A DNA stretch of 52,397 bases from Oscillospiraceae bacterium (GTDB taxonomy: Bacteria > Bacillota > Clostridia > Oscillospirales > Oscillospiraceae): NCBI GenBank assembly GCA_017395935.1, contig JAFQNL010000040.1, positions 1 through 52,397 on the forward strand, in the 5' to 3' direction. Positions within the stretch are counted from its first letter, which is position 1. Every line of letters begins with the position of its first letter. Positions 24,053 through 32,550 of the stretch are shown here, one piece after another. Below the pieces are notes generated by a model. The model saw only the letters and a program-made list of their open reading frames with translations. It was not told where the DNA came from and ran no database searches. Position numbers and translations under genes: made by a program.

Positions 24053-24847
24053 TTATACCTCCACGCCGGCCAGAGAGACGATCTCCACGGCGGCATGGTG
24101 GTTGTTGTCCAGTCGGGTCACGTAGTCGGCGATGTCCTTAACCTCCTGAGGGGAGTTGGCTACGGCCACGCCCAACCCGGCCATACGGATCATATCCATA
24201 TCGTTATAATAGTTGCCGGCAGCAATCACATCTTCGGTGGGAATATCCAGCAGCCGGGAGAGGATCTCAATCCCGTCCCATTTCCGGATACCCGGGGCCA
24301 TAATATCAATGCACTCGGGCTCAGAATGGACATAGCTGGCACCGGGAAGATTTTCTTCGATATAGCGGCTGATGGGGTCCCAGTCACAGGTGGCCATAAA
24401 GCCTTCCAGGCCCTTCTCCCATTCGGTCTCTTCCAGAGAGCGGAAGACGCCGGGCACGATACCCAGAGAGCGGGCGTAGTCCATGGTACCTTCAGTCATA
24501 CGGGTGACAATCCAGGTCATTCCGTCACAGATATGGAGCTGAAGATCCTGCTCCAGCGCGTACTCGATGAGCTTCCGGCAGTCCTCCGGAGCGATGGTCT
24601 TATTATAGAGCACGGCGCCGTCGCTGTTTCGGACTACCTTGCCTCCGTTATTGAGAACCATATAGTCGGCGCAGGGAATATCGTGGCGCATATTATACAT
24701 ATCCACGTCCCGCCGTCCGGTCACATAGGCCACCACATGGCCGGCCTCCCGGGCCCTGGCCAGAGCCCGCTTGCTCTCCTCGGTAAGTACATAGTCGTCG
24801 TTGACAATCGTCCCGTCCAGATCCAGCGCCAGCAGCTTTCTCTTCAT
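24053..24847 (-). CDS. HAD-superfamily hydrolase, Cof-type sugar phosphatase
   Basis: A 264-residue phosphatase. The ATG at 24847 has AAAGGAGG upstream. Motif I is LLALDLDGTIV with nucleophile Asp9 and Asp11; motif II is YVTGRRD; motif III/IV is in IPTEDVIAAGNYYNDMDMIRMAG. The cap is of the C2B type, as in Cof/YidA phosphatases that act on sugar phosphates. In this operon it may relieve sugar-phosphate stress or generate the free sugar for the kinases. It is separated from the BtpA-like gene by a 141-bp gap containing two inverted repeats, and from the FGGY kinase by 55 bp. Confidence 0.9.
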   Translation of the reverse strand: MKRKLLALDLDGTIVNDDYVLTEESKRALARAREAGHVVAYVTGRRDVDMYNMRHDIPCADYMVLNNGGKVVRNSDGAVLYNKTIAPEDCRKLIEYALEQDLQLHICDGMTWIVTRMTEGTMDYARSLGIVPGVFRSLEETEWEKGLEGFMATCDWDPISRYIEENLPGASYVHSEPECIDIMAPGIRKWDGIEILSRLLDIPTEDVIAAGNYYNDMDMIRMAGLGVAVANSPQEVKDIADYVTRLDNNHHAAVEIVSLAGVEV

Positions 24848-24865
24848 AGGGCCCCTCCTTTCTTT

Positions 24866-24954
24866 CAGACCAATAACTTTAACTGGTCTGGCTTTCTTTT
24901 CTTCCTGTGAAACAGGATAATAGGCTTCGAAGAGGGCCAAAGCCCTCTTCGAAG
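24866..24954. other. Operator-like inverted repeat and 13-bp hairpin between btpA-like and HAD genes
   Basis: CAGACCA (24866-24872) and TGGTCTG (24884-24890) are perfect 7-bp arms; GACCA/TGGTC half-sites are common in GntR-family operators. A separate perfect 13-bp hairpin, arms 24925-24937 and 24942-24954 with loop CAAA, lies further upstream in the transcript and lacks a T tract. It may be a processing or stability element that sets different levels for btpA and the rest. Confidence 0.5.
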
Positions 24955-24988
24955 GTGATAATGCTGAAGTTAAAAAAGGAGAGATGTA

Positions 24989-25801
24989 TTACAGGGTCTC
25001 ACGATACTTGCGGACCACGTCCATGAAAGCCTTAACCCGCTCTACGTCTACCCGCTCCTCGAAGATACCGTCCTTCTTGAAGGTGGTACCAACAACAGCG
25101 GCGTCAGCGGTGGCCAGCTTGCGCTCGATGGTATTGATCCGGCAGCCGGTATTGCACAGAACCACCACGTCGGGGTTAGCCTGCTTGACGCTGGCAATCA
25201 GGGCGTCGTCCACGTCCTGGCCGGCGGCGTTGGCAGAGATGCAGAGGCCGTCGGGGTTGGCCTTGGCCATGGTGCTCTTGGCGATATCGGCCAGAGGACG
25301 GGTGTCCAGATTCCGGTCGGACTCGGGGTTGATGAAGTAGAGCATCTTCAGGTCGTCCAGATGGAGAGCGGCCTTCCGGCGCAGCAGGTCGGAGAAGTCA
25401 TTGTTGTACAGACCGCCGTCACCCACATAGACGCCGCAGAAGGTGCCGCGGACGAACTGGGCCTTGACAGCGGCAGCCAGCTCCAGGCAGGCCTTGCCGT
25501 CGCTGATGGCGTCCACGCCGTAGGGAACGCGGATCTCGGAGCGGATGCAGCCAATAACATAGGCCATAGCGGCAGGAGTAACATAGTCCATCTTACGCTG
25601 ATAGGGGAGGCTGAACTCGTTGGAAATAATGATACCATCAACGCCGCCGTCCTGAAGAGCCTTCAGATCAGCGCGGGCATGCTCAATTACAGTATCCATG
25701 TCGCTGTCATGTTTATACAGCGGATCACCGGGCAGAGCGTCCAGATGGAGCATTGCAATAATGGGCTTTTTAACGCCAAAGAGTTTTTCAGTCCAAAGCA
25801 T
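24989..25801 (-). CDS. BtpA/SgcQ family TIM-barrel protein
   Basis: A 270-residue protein of the BtpA family. It starts MLWTEKLFGVKKPIIAMLHL, a family-typical opening, followed by LPGDPLYKHD, GVDGIIISNEFSLPY, FVRGTFCGVYVGDGGLYNND and the C-terminal ADAAVVGTTFKKDGIFEERV (phosphate-loop-like). BtpA is named for photosystem I biogenesis in cyanobacteria, but its bacterial relative SgcQ sits in sugar-phosphotransferase operons beside an SgcE epimerase, as here with an Rpe-like protein. A sugar-related catalytic role is therefore likely but unproven. First gene of the nine-gene operon, with AAAAGGAG upstream and a 115-base leader. Confidence 0.87.
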   Translation of the reverse strand: MLWTEKLFGVKKPIIAMLHLDALPGDPLYKHDSDMDTVIEHARADLKALQDGGVDGIIISNEFSLPYQRKMDYVTPAAMAYVIGCIRSEIRVPYGVDAISDGKACLELAAAVKAQFVRGTFCGVYVGDGGLYNNDFSDLLRRKAALHLDDLKMLYFINPESDRNLDTRPLADIAKSTMAKANPDGLCISANAAGQDVDDALIASVKQANPDVVVLCNTGCRINTIERKLATADAAVVGTTFKKDGIFEERVDVERVKAFMDVVRKYRETL

Positions 25802-25920
25802 GATGTGATTTCTCCTTTTAATTATAATAATACAGTGGTATGCACGTAGCGCAAGAATTCAGTGAAAGACTTTTTAGAAATAGATAACTTACCGAAAAAA
25901 GAACACAATTCACCACCAAG

Positions 25921-25950
25921 ATTATACCACTTGCTGATTTAGCTTTGCAA
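25921..25950 (-). promoter_or_regulatory. Promoter of the nine-gene operon
   Basis: On the minus strand TTGCAA (25950-25945), 18 bases, TATAAT (25926-25921). The region 25802-26308 is A/T-rich, unlike the genes around it, and holds this promoter and the divergent one; no further gene was found in it. Confidence 0.68.
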
Positions 25951-26158
25951 TCCCTTTTTCATTTTGACAAAAAGAGTCTTGGCATTTTGTCCAACTATCA
26001 TAAATAGTGAAAAAAGGGGATACTTTGTACGAAAATGCTCTTTAGAGCTATATGAGTTTCTAAAAAAATAGACCAAAATCAGAAAAATAAGCAGTAATTT
26101 TAATCTGAACATCTGTTTTTTTGTCAATTACACCAAACACTTTATCATAAATTACTAC

Positions 26159-26187
26159 TTGTCTTTACTGTGGAAAAGTGTTATTCT
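26159..26187 (+). promoter_or_regulatory. Divergent promoter for the 58-residue ORF and nhaC-like gene
   Basis: TTGTCT (26159-26164), 17-base spacer, TATTCT (26182-26187). The leader of about 115 bases precedes the small ORF. Confidence 0.58.
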
Positions 26188-26308
26188 ATATGAAAATCTG
26201 CTCGGGGCCGCCATTATATCTGATTACTATTTTGATGGGAAACCCCGAAAGTTTTTCAAAAAGAGCCATGAAACTGGTATGAAAAAGAGGAAAGGAGGTA
26301 CACCCGTA

Positions 26309-26485
26309 ATGACCAGCGCTATCCGTGCGTTTACTTGCAGCGCCACCTGTGTACCTCAGACCGAATACTCCCGGCTGAAAGGCGGTCTCTCCGGCAGCAA
26401 GGATCATACTCCCATTATCCAGAAGGTCAGCCGGTTTATGGCCGATTTGGGTCAGATCCATACCATCAAACATGTGCAGTTCTAA
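26309..26485 (+). CDS. 58-residue protein of unknown function upstream of the transporter
   Basis: An ATG at 26309 with a strong ribosome site (AAAGGAGGT) opens a 58-codon frame starting MTSAIRAFTCSATCVPQTEY and ending HTIKHVQF. Codon use is like that of neighbouring genes (GCC, ACC, ATC, CAG), which argues for a real gene. It has a CxxxC pair at residues 10 and 14 and is basic with no membrane segment. A hairpin terminator stands 56 bp after its stop and before the nhaC-like gene, so it could be a regulatory leader ORF or an independent small protein. I do not recognise it. Confidence 0.55.
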   Translation: MTSAIRAFTCSATCVPQTEYSRLKGGLSGSKDHTPIIQKVSRFMADLGQIHTIKHVQF

Positions 26486-26540
26486 GGTCCTTTTTCCTGA
26501 CAGGAGGGCCCCCCGGACTGCGCCTAAAACCCGTGCAGTT

Positions 26541-26574
26541 CGAGGCAACAGAAGGTAGGCTGTTGCCTCGTTTT
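26541..26574 (+). terminator. Terminator or attenuator between the 58-residue ORF and the transporter
   Basis: CGAGGCAACAG (26541-26551) pairs with CTGTTGCCTCG (26560-26570) followed by T4. It lies 52 bp before the nhaC-like start, with no clear promoter in between, so transcription of the transporter probably depends on read-through. Confidence 0.72.
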
Positions 26575-26625
26575 CATGCAAATATGCATTGAGAAAATGA
26601 AAAACAATTAGGAGTGAGAAAAGAT

Positions 26626-28176
26626 ATGGAACCTGTCTATGTCGGATGGTTATCCATCTTACCCCCGGTCATCGCCATCGTGCTGGCTCTGATCACCAAA
26701 GAAGTGCTCTTCTCTCTGGTCTTCGGCTGCCTCTCCGGCGCTCTGATCTACAGCCTGTCCGCCGGTCTGAATCCCGTGGTCGGCACCGTTCAGGTCACCT
26801 TTGACACCATGATTGCAAAGGCTGACATGAATATTATGATCTTCTGCTTCCTGCTGGGCGCTCTGGTCTGCGTCATCAATAAGGCAGGCGGCGCCAAGGC
26901 CTACGGCCGCTGGGCTACCAAGGTCATCCATTCCAAGCGCTCTTCCCTGCTGACTACCAGCGGACTGGGCTGCCTGATCTTCGTGGACGACTACTTCAAC
27001 TGCCTCACCGTCGGCACCGTTATGAAGCCGGTCACCGACCGCTTCAAGGTCAGCCGTGCCAAGCTGGCCTATGTGATCGACTCCACCGCCGCCCCCGTCT
27101 GCATTATCGCCCCCATCTCCAGCTGGGCCGCCGCCGTGGGCAGCTATCTGAAGAGCTCGGGCGCCTTCGAATCTGACTTCGCCGCCTTCTGCTCCACCAT
27201 TCCCTTCAACCTCTACGCTCTGCTCAGCCTGCTGATGGTCTTCCTGATCGCCGTCTTTAAGTGGGACTTCGGCCCCATGGCCAAGTTCGAGCGCAGAGCC
27301 GAGCTGGAAAACCAGCTGGGCGCTCTGGAAGAGAAGAACAAGACCGGCGTGATCGACGAGGATCGGAACGGCACTGTAGCCGATATGCTGGTTCCCATTA
27401 TCGTTCTGATCGTACTGGGTATTACCGGTATGCTCTATAATGGCGGCTTCTTTGGTGATGATCCTGCCTATCGTTATCAGTTCGTGGCCGCTCTGGGCAA
27501 CTGCGTTGCTGCTCAGGCTCTGGTCTGGGGCAACTTCGCCGCTCTGATCGTCGCTATGCTCATGTATGTCCCCCGTGGCCTGATGAAGTTCAGCGAGTTT
27601 ATGGGCTATGTGGCCGAGGGTATGGGTAATATGATCACCTCCGGCTGCATCCTGATGCTGGCCTGGACCATCGGCGGTATCTGCCGCGACCTGCTGTCCA
27701 CCCAGATCTTTGTTACCGATCTGGTCCAGAACACCGGTATGCCCGGCTTCCTGCTGCCTGTGATCATCTTCCTGATCGCCGCCTTCCTCTCCTTCGCCAC
27801 CGGCACCAGCTGGGGCACCTTCGGTATCCTGATCCCCATCGTTATTCCCGTGGCTCAGGCCATCTGCCCCGAGCTGCTGGTCTGCTCTCTGGCCGCCTCT
27901 CTGGCCGGCTCCGTCTTTGGCGATCATACCTCCCCCATCTCCGACACCACCATTCTCTCCTCCGCCGGCGCCGGCTGCAACCATCTGGACCATGTGTCCA
28001 CTCAGATGGTCTATGCGGGCGTGGTGGCAAGCTGCTGCATTGTGGGTTACATCCTGGCCGGCCTGAGCTCCGCCAACCTCCTTCTGACCCTGGGCGTCCC
28101 TGCTGTTCTGCTGGTCGTCGTCACCTTCCTGATCCACAAGATCAGCGAGAAGAGACTGGCTGCCAAGCAGGCTTAA
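26626..28176 (+). CDS. NhaC-family sodium/proton antiporter-like transporter
   Basis: A 516-residue membrane protein with 11 to 13 helices. It begins MEPVYVGWLSILPPVIAIVL, an NhaC-like opening, and carries ion-transporter-superfamily landmarks such as GCLIFVDDYFNCLTVGTVMK and PISDTTILSSAGAGCNHLDH near the C-terminus. NhaC-type proteins exchange sodium for protons or couple solute transport to them. No other transporter is in or beside the nine-gene catabolic operon, and the two are divergently transcribed, so this protein might import that operon's substrate; that is inference. Start at 26626 has TAGGAG upstream. Its plus-strand orientation opposes most genes left of dnaA. Confidence 0.87.
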   Translation: MEPVYVGWLSILPPVIAIVLALITKEVLFSLVFGCLSGALIYSLSAGLNPVVGTVQVTFDTMIAKADMNIMIFCFLLGALVCVINKAGGAKAYGRWATKVIHSKRSSLLTTSGLGCLIFVDDYFNCLTVGTVMKPVTDRFKVSRAKLAYVIDSTAAPVCIIAPISSWAAAVGSYLKSSGAFESDFAAFCSTIPFNLYALLSLLMVFLIAVFKWDFGPMAKFERRAELENQLGALEEKNKTGVIDEDRNGTVADMLVPIIVLIVLGITGMLYNGGFFGDDPAYRYQFVAALGNCVAAQALVWGNFAALIVAMLMYVPRGLMKFSEFMGYVAEGMGNMITSGCILMLAWTIGGICRDLLSTQIFVTDLVQNTGMPGFLLPVIIFLIAAFLSFATGTSWGTFGILIPIVIPVAQAICPELLVCSLAASLAGSVFGDHTSPISDTTILSSAGAGCNHLDHVSTQMVYAGVVASCCIVGYILAGLSSANLLLTLGVPAVLLVVVTFLIHKISEKRLAAKQA

Positions 28177-28206
28177 GTGCCCGCCCCTCTTTCCTGACCA
28201 TAAAAA

Positions 28207-28250
28207 ACTGCCGAGACAAGGGCCCGTCCCCTGCCTCGGCAGTCTTTTTT
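28207..28250 (+). terminator. Terminator after the NhaC-like gene
   Basis: ACTGCCGAG (28207-28215) pairs with CTCGGCAGT (28235-28243), followed by CTTTTTT. Confidence 0.88.
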
Positions 28251-28255
28251 CTTCC

Positions 28256-28534
28256 TCAAAGCAGCGCCAGCGCGCAGACTGCCGCCCCCAGCAGACCACC
28301 GGCCAGAAACCAGAGCTGGCGTCCGTACCGCCTGAGCCAGCCCAATCGGGTTCCCAACGCCGAATGCCGCCGAAGGTAGCTGTCGGCAGCCTCGCTGGCC
28401 TGCCGGATCAGCTGCTGGGCAGTGATCGGGTTTTCCTGGGTAATATCCTCCTTCAGCAGAAAGATTGCCTGCTCAAAGAGCCGCTCGTCCGGAGAACGGA
28501 CGACAATTACCCGTCTTGAGGTCCCTTTTACCAT
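28256..28534 (-). CDS. Small protein with C-terminal membrane anchor, unknown function
   Basis: A 92-residue protein from ATG 28534 (MVKGTSRRVIVVRSPDERLF); a GTG three codons upstream is an alternative but has poor ribosome-site spacing. The first 60 residues are soluble and charged, with a basic region (LRRHSALGTRLGWLRRYGRQ), and the last 20 residues (WFLAGGLLGAAVCALALL) form a single membrane helix. This suggests a tail-anchored protein facing the cytoplasm. It lies just downstream of spoIIE on the same strand and could be cotranscribed, pointing weakly to a sporulation role. I do not recognise the family. Confidence 0.62.
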   Translation of the reverse strand: MVKGTSRRVIVVRSPDERLFEQAIFLLKEDITQENPITAQQLIRQASEAADSYLRRHSALGTRLGWLRRYGRQLWFLAGGLLGAAVCALALL

Positions 28535-28597
28535 CCTTACCACACCTTTCCATGGTCTGGTCTCAGTATGGCCCTCCAGAGGCCTCTTTATCCCTCC

Positions 28598-30766
28598 CTA
28601 TCCCGCTTTTTCCCGGGACAGTACGTTCTTCTTTCCCGCCGCTCTCACCCCCTCTCCCGTCCGCTCACCGGCTGTGAGAGGCCGTTTCCGGATCTGCAGG
28701 ACAATCACCGTCCGGTCATCTCCTCCGCCCTTTCCCGCCTCCAGAATGGCGTGGGCCAGCTCCCGGGGACTCTGGCCGTGAAAGTCCCGGATCAGCTGCC
28801 AGATCCAGTCGTCTCCCACTCCGTCGGTAATCCCGTCGCTGAGCAGGATAATCAGATCCTCTCCGGCAATCTGGAAGGATCGGACGTCCGGCCGGCTCTC
28901 CCGGCCAAAGTCCAGCCCCGCCGGCAGACTGGAGCCGGAGATCTTCTTTACCCGGCCCTGCTGGCGGAGATAGGTCGGTCCGCCGCCCAGCTTATAGCTC
29001 CGGCAGCTGCCGGAAAAGAGATCCAGACCCAACAGGTCGATGGTAGTAAAGCCCAGCTCCTGCTCTCCCCGGAGGGCCAGCGCCCCGGAGATGGTGGAAA
29101 GGGCCAGCTCCGCGCTCACCCCGGAGCGGAGAAAGTCCTCCAGCAGCCGGAGGGCCAGCCTGCTCTGGGCCGCCGCGCCCGGCCCTGAGCCCATCCCGTC
29201 GCAGAGAACCACCCACAGCCAGCCGTCCCGGTCCCGGAACCAGTTGCCCCCGTCTCCCGAGACCGTCTGCCCATCCCGGGCCAACGCGGCCACGCCGGCG
29301 GTGGCCTGAAGGGTGTCCTCCTGTACCAGCGTCATATGCTGACCCTGCCGGTCCCGCTGGATGGGAGAGCGGGCAAAGTCCATGCCCATATTGGAGCAGA
29401 GATCGGGAAAGAGCCTGCCCTGCTCCATGAGAGAGAGATCCTCTCCCGAAAGTTGTATGACTAGTCGTCCCCGCCGGTCCCTGCCCATCCGGACCCCGGC
29501 CTCCAGCCCATGGCGCCGGAGGAAACGGAGAACGGGCAGGGTATGCTCCGGCTCCGGGGAGAGCTCGTCCTCCAGCTCCCGGGCCGCCTGATCCAGCAGC
29601 TGGGCCAGCTGGCTGTACTGCTGCCAGACGGCGGCTCTGCTGGCGCTGAGCCGGGCCTCCAGCTGCCGGCGATGGAGGAGGGAGGCGTATTCCACATTGG
29701 CTGCCGCCACCAGCTCGGTCCCCCGGCCGCAGCGGCTTTGAAAATACTTGGGCGCGTCGGTCAGCTTGCCATAGCCCCGCTCCCGGGTGGCTTCCAGCAT
29801 CTGACGGAAGGCCTGATACGTCTCGTGGTAGTCCTGTTTCCAGCACAGGGGGTAACGGATACAGTCCTGGCAGACCTGCTCGGCCGCCCGGTCAAAGACC
29901 TGTTCCAGTCGTGTCTGAGAGGGCCGGTTCTGACTCAGCCCCTTTCGCATATCCTCGCTGAGAGTCTGGAAGGCTTTGGCCTGGCCGGCCAGCTTGCTGC
30001 CCAGCTGTCTCCGGGCATAGCTGCCGGAGAGCGATTCCTGTCCGGACAGCTGCTCCTCCTGACCGGGCCGGTCTCTGGCCCTGGGCGCGGCTTTTCTCCG
30101 TCTGAGCAGGATCAGACCGGCGCCCAGCGCCATAGTTAGCCCGGTAGAGAGCCATGGGCTGACAGATAGCCACCGGCCCGCCGCCGGCCCCAGAGCCGCC
30201 CAGAGGCCCAGCAGAGAGATCTCCCGGGCCGCCCGGGGCAGAGCCTTGTCCGCCTCCGGCCGGAGGGCCTGAAAAAGAAGGGTGGATGTAAAGACCAGTC
30301 CTGTCTCCAGCGGCAGTCCCTGCCAGCTGAGCGCCCCGCTTCGGGGGGAGGAGAGGGCCATCAGCCCGGTCAGCAAATTTACCGCCGCCCCTCCCGCCGG
30401 CATGAACCAGAACTTCTCACAGACCTTGCTCTCCCAGAAGGCAAAGCAGAGGGCGTAAATCAGCAGGGCCGCCGCCGTATACCGAAGGCCGGTAACCAGT
30501 CCCATGGAGGTCAGATAACCGCCACAGGCCCCTGTAAGGGCCCAGAGGCCCCGGGCGCCTCCTCCCGCCCCGGCAGTCAGCCCCAGTGCGAAGGGGGCGC
30601 AGAAGGGCCCCAGACGGCTGTGAGCAAGGCCGAAGGCCAGCAGCAGCGACAGGACCCATTCCCCTGCCGGCGGCAGGGCGGCCTTTGTCCCCGGATCCGC
30701 TCCCGCCCGGGGCAGGGCTGGCAAACGTTTGGACAGCGGGGTGACGGATGAAAGCAGTCTGGTCAT
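28598..30766 (-). CDS. spoIIE: Stage II sporulation protein E, membrane-bound serine phosphatase
   Basis: A 722-residue protein with about ten hydrophobic segments in the first 240 residues, a central regulatory region, and a PP2C-type phosphatase domain from about 500. Metal-binding motifs are LCDGMGSGPGAAAQS and LLSDGITDGVGDDW, and GGDDRTVIVLQI closes the domain. SpoIIE dephosphorylates SpoIIAA, releasing sigma-F in the forespore, and interacts with FtsZ at the polar septum. It is about 100 residues shorter than the B. subtilis protein, as is common in Clostridia. AGGAG precedes the ATG. A possible Spo0A box (CCGTCGAA on the minus strand, 30926-30919) lies upstream. It is divergent from dnaA. 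Confidence 0.92.
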   Translation of the reverse strand: MTRLLSSVTPLSKRLPALPRAGADPGTKAALPPAGEWVLSLLLAFGLAHSRLGPFCAPFALGLTAGAGGGARGLWALTGACGGYLTSMGLVTGLRYTAAALLIYALCFAFWESKVCEKFWFMPAGGAAVNLLTGLMALSSPRSGALSWQGLPLETGLVFTSTLLFQALRPEADKALPRAAREISLLGLWAALGPAAGRWLSVSPWLSTGLTMALGAGLILLRRRKAAPRARDRPGQEEQLSGQESLSGSYARRQLGSKLAGQAKAFQTLSEDMRKGLSQNRPSQTRLEQVFDRAAEQVCQDCIRYPLCWKQDYHETYQAFRQMLEATRERGYGKLTDAPKYFQSRCGRGTELVAAANVEYASLLHRRQLEARLSASRAAVWQQYSQLAQLLDQAARELEDELSPEPEHTLPVLRFLRRHGLEAGVRMGRDRRGRLVIQLSGEDLSLMEQGRLFPDLCSNMGMDFARSPIQRDRQGQHMTLVQEDTLQATAGVAALARDGQTVSGDGGNWFRDRDGWLWVVLCDGMGSGPGAAAQSRLALRLLEDFLRSGVSAELALSTISGALALRGEQELGFTTIDLLGLDLFSGSCRSYKLGGGPTYLRQQGRVKKISGSSLPAGLDFGRESRPDVRSFQIAGEDLIILLSDGITDGVGDDWIWQLIRDFHGQSPRELAHAILEAGKGGGDDRTVIVLQIRKRPLTAGERTGEGVRAAGKKNVLSREKAG

Positions 30767-31039
30767 GGTTATCTTCTCCTCTCAGAGGGCGGGATGCCTC
30801 GGTTCCGGCGGTACTCGGATTGGGTGGGCTCCTGCTTTGGATGAGCAGATCATACCACCTGCCGGGTGGGAGATCCGGTCGGGAAAAGGGAGGATATTCC
30901 GGAAATCGCAGCCCTTCTTTCGACGGCTTTTCCCGGGGAAAAAAGACGGAAAAGGGGAGGTAAAAATCCAATGTCACCATGGCTAAAGTTGCCCTCTTCC
31001 ACACCCTTATTTTTATTTAAATGTATAGGTCTATTTGCC

Positions 31040-31068
31040 TTGCTGAAAAGGCCGGTTTGTGGTATAAT
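31040..31068 (+). promoter_or_regulatory. Promoter of dnaA
   Basis: TTGCTG (31040-31045), 17-base spacer, TATAAT (31063-31068), about 140 bp before the start codon. The region 30767-31039 is otherwise the divergent spoIIE upstream sequence; no strict DnaA box was seen upstream of dnaA. Confidence 0.72.
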
Positions 31069-31211
31069 ATGATCGATCAATTATGGGCAATTTACAGCCC
31101 GCTTTTTTCTGTTTTCTCCGCCTTTGGAGAACAATAGTAAGCCTTTTCCCCGCTCCCTGTGAGCAGGTATTTTTTGGGGCTTTTCCGCCCTGTCAGGAGG
31201 TCACGCACTCT

Positions 31212-32534
31212 ATGAATCCCGCCGCCGAAATCTGGCCCAGCGTTATGACATTGCTGGAAGCCGAACTTACCGCCACCGCCGTCACCTCCTGGTTTGGCGA
31301 CGCCAAGGCCATTGATCTCAAGGAGGATCAGATCGTCATCAGCGTCCCCAATCAGGTCATTAAGAACATTATCCTCTCCCGCTATCTGCCTCAGCTGAAG
31401 AAGGTGCTCTACGACCTCTTTGCCGCCGAACTGGATGTACTGGTACTGACGACAGAGGAGGCCGAGAAATACAAGGCCAATAACGCCGGAGCGAAAAACG
31501 AGAATATCCTCATTGGCAGCGAGCAGTTTACCTTCCAGCGCTTTGTGGTAGGCTCCTGCAATGTCTTTGCCTATAACGCCGCCTGCAGCGTGGCCGATCA
31601 TCCCGGCCAGAGCTATAACCCCCTCTTTATCTACGGCGACTCCGGTCTGGGCAAGACCCACCTGCTTTACGCCATCTATCATAAGATCCGTCAGGACCAT
31701 CCGGAGTACAAGATCTGTTTCGTCAAAGGTGACCAGTTCTCCAACGAGCTTCAGGAGGCCATCCGGACCAAGACCACCGATCAGTTCCGCCAGAGATATC
31801 GGGATAAGGACCTGCTCATGGTGGACGATATCCAGTTCATCGCCGGCAAGGAGTCTACTCAGGAGGAGTTCTTCAATACCTTCAATAACCTCCATGAGGC
31901 CGGACGGCAGATCGTCCTCACCTCCGACCGCTCCCCCTCGGAGATGTCCCGGCTGGAGCAGCGGCTGAAGACCCGTTTTGAATGGGGCCTGATGGCCGAT
32001 ATTCAGCCCCCCGACTATGAGACCCGCTGTGCCATTATCAAGAATAAGGCCATTATGCTGGGTCTGGACCTGCCTGCCGATGTTCTGGAGTACATCGCCC
32101 GGAATATTACCGACAATGTCCGCTCTCTGGAGGGCACCGTCAAGCGTCTTTTGGCTCACCGGGATCTGATGGGCCAGTCCATCAACAGCGAGAGCGCCTC
32201 CCGGGCCATTCAGGCTCTCATCCGGGCCAAGGACGAATACACCCCCTCTCCCGAGATCATTATTGAGGAAACGGCCAAGTACTACAATATGGATCCGGCC
32301 GTTATCCGAGGCTCCACCCGGACCAAGGACGTGGTTCTGGTCCGCCAGATCTCTATCCATCTGATCCGGACGATTACCAACCTTTCCCTGCCCGATATCG
32401 GCAAGGTCTTTGGCCAGCATCATACCACCATCATGCACTCGCTGGACAAGATCGAAAAGCAGCTCAAAGAGGACCGGAGTCTGAGTGAGATCGTCCGGGA
32501 TATTCGGAGCAATATCAACAGCAGAAGCTACTGA
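31212..32534 (+). CDS. dnaA: Chromosomal replication initiator DnaA
   Basis: A 440-residue AAA+ initiator that binds DnaA boxes and melts the origin. The ATG at 31212 follows AGGAGGT; the in-frame codons upstream contain no ribosome site. Domain I is residues 1 to about 85, domain II is short, domain III holds Walker A GDSGLGKTHLLYAIYH and Walker B LLMVDDIQFI, and domain IV ends with the signature DIGKVFGQHHTTIMHSLDKI that contacts the box. Length is normal for Clostridia. The main origin lies immediately downstream, before dnaN. Confidence 0.97.
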   Translation: MNPAAEIWPSVMTLLEAELTATAVTSWFGDAKAIDLKEDQIVISVPNQVIKNIILSRYLPQLKKVLYDLFAAELDVLVLTTEEAEKYKANNAGAKNENILIGSEQFTFQRFVVGSCNVFAYNAACSVADHPGQSYNPLFIYGDSGLGKTHLLYAIYHKIRQDHPEYKICFVKGDQFSNELQEAIRTKTTDQFRQRYRDKDLLMVDDIQFIAGKESTQEEFFNTFNNLHEAGRQIVLTSDRSPSEMSRLEQRLKTRFEWGLMADIQPPDYETRCAIIKNKAIMLGLDLPADVLEYIARNITDNVRSLEGTVKRLLAHRDLMGQSINSESASRAIQALIRAKDEYTPSPEIIIEETAKYYNMDPAVIRGSTRTKDVVLVRQISIHLIRTITNLSLPDIGKVFGQHHTTIMHSLDKIEKQLKEDRSLSEIVRDIRSNINSRSY

Positions 32535-32550
32535 TAGCTCCTCCCCTCTC

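Noticed and set aside
24845-24940. N-terminal extension of the HAD phosphatase
   Set aside because: The DLDGT motif normally lies within the first 15 residues, and AAAGGAGG precedes the internal ATG.
26659-28299. 546-codon minus-strand frame opposite the NhaC-like gene
   Set aside because: It mirrors a clear membrane transporter gene; its His/Gln/Gly-rich translation is the usual shadow of GC-rich coding DNA. The same applies to long antisense frames opposite gyrA, gyrB, lepA and prfC.
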